From: an uncultured Eubacteriales bacterium
GTDB taxonomy: Bacteria > Bacillota > Clostridia > Oscillospirales > Acutalibacteraceae
DNA length: 5,985 nt
Direction: 5' to 3'
Assembly: GCA_900320235.1 (NCBI GenBank)
Contig: ONRO01000403.1
Location: forward strand, 1 to 5,985
Below are positions 5,909-5,985 of the stretch, piece after piece (within the stretch, counting starts at the first letter, position 1; each line of letters begins with the position of its first letter). Position numbers and translations under genes: made by a program. The notes beneath the pieces are model-generated. The model saw only the letters and a program-made list of their open reading frames with translations. It searched no databases and was not told where the DNA came from.

Positions 5909-5985
5909 AAATAATTCTGGGTGTTTTTAGGCAGAAAGAATATCAGCAGTTCAGGCTCAAAAAGCCGGGCGGTGCCGGAGTAAAA
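5909..5985. repeat. Imperfect direct repeat, copy 2 (reaches the window edge)
   Basis: This is the second copy of the 5777-5851 unit, with the same 18-nt core at 5939-5956. It contains a short inverted repeat GGCT/AGCC (5954-5957, 5963-5966) that copy 1 lacks. It still matches at base 5985, so the array may continue beyond the window. Confidence 0.8.

Larger units (their letters stand above)
5728..5985. other. Region upstream of the flippase gene, repeat-bearing, without a recognised gene
   Basis: It holds two copies of an imperfect repeat (5777-5851, 5909-5985) and a GC-rich hairpin (5885-5901). A weak TATTAT (5752-5757, minus strand) could be a -10 box for the flippase gene but lacks a good -35. 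One plus-strand frame is open from 5809 to the edge (59 codons) without an ATG and is probably not a gene. Confidence 0.6.

Noticed and set aside
5777..5985. CRISPR array
   Set aside because: There are only two long, diverged copies 132 nt apart, without the short identical repeats and regular unique spacers of a CRISPR array, and no cas genes are present.
5809..5985. Gene starting in the right-hand repeat on the plus strand
   Set aside because: The frame is open for 59 codons but has no ATG or ribosome binding site, and composition (Arg/Lys/Ser/Gln) looks like a repeat read by chance.

Overview
The window looks like chromosome from a low-to-moderate-GC Gram-positive of the class Clostridia. 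A Ruminococcus/Oscillospiraceae-type gut bacterium is my best guess, not a proven assignment. The reasons are strong AGGAGG-type ribosome binding sites, consensus sigma-A-type promoters, an FtsEX pair coupled to a secreted coiled-coil peptidoglycan hydrolase with an Asn-rich linker, a CdaR/PucR-type regulator, and a SpoVB-type flippase. All four complete genes and the one partial gene are on the minus strand, so transcription runs from high to low coordinates.

Layout in transcription order: (1) 5728-5985 has no convincing gene and carries two copies of a ~75-nt imperfect repeat, 132 nt apart, with a small GC-rich hairpin between them. (2) 4396-5715 encodes a SpoVB/MviN-like polytopic lipid-linked oligosaccharide flippase. 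(3) 4030-4395 is an A/T-rich spacer with an 11-bp inverted repeat, a possible gene remnant, and a promoter flanked by a 7-bp inverted repeat. (4) 2944-4029 encodes a CdaR-type regulator (sugar-diacid-like sensor, GGDEF-like middle, PucR-type HTH), closed by a clear intrinsic terminator at 2897-2927. (5) A near-consensus promoter at 2788-2816 drives ftsE, ftsX and a secreted coiled-coil murein hydrolase or hydrolase activator, which runs off the left edge.

The ftsE-ftsX-hydrolase operon is the core of the window. ftsE and ftsX overlap by one base and ftsX overlaps the hydrolase gene by eleven, so all three are likely translationally coupled. By family knowledge, the FtsE ATPase drives the FtsX membrane protein, whose external domain activates a coiled-coil hydrolase that splits septal peptidoglycan. 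The third gene here is exactly such a partner: signal peptide, long coiled coil, then an Asn-rich linker with a perfect 45-bp-period repeat. Its catalytic domain lies outside the window.

I see no CRISPR array, tRNA, rRNA, transposase or defence system. The best leads for something undescribed are the 132-bp-spaced repeat at the right edge, the Asn-rich linker that appears to be growing by duplication, the competing leader hairpins before ftsE, and the inverted repeats around the regulator promoter.
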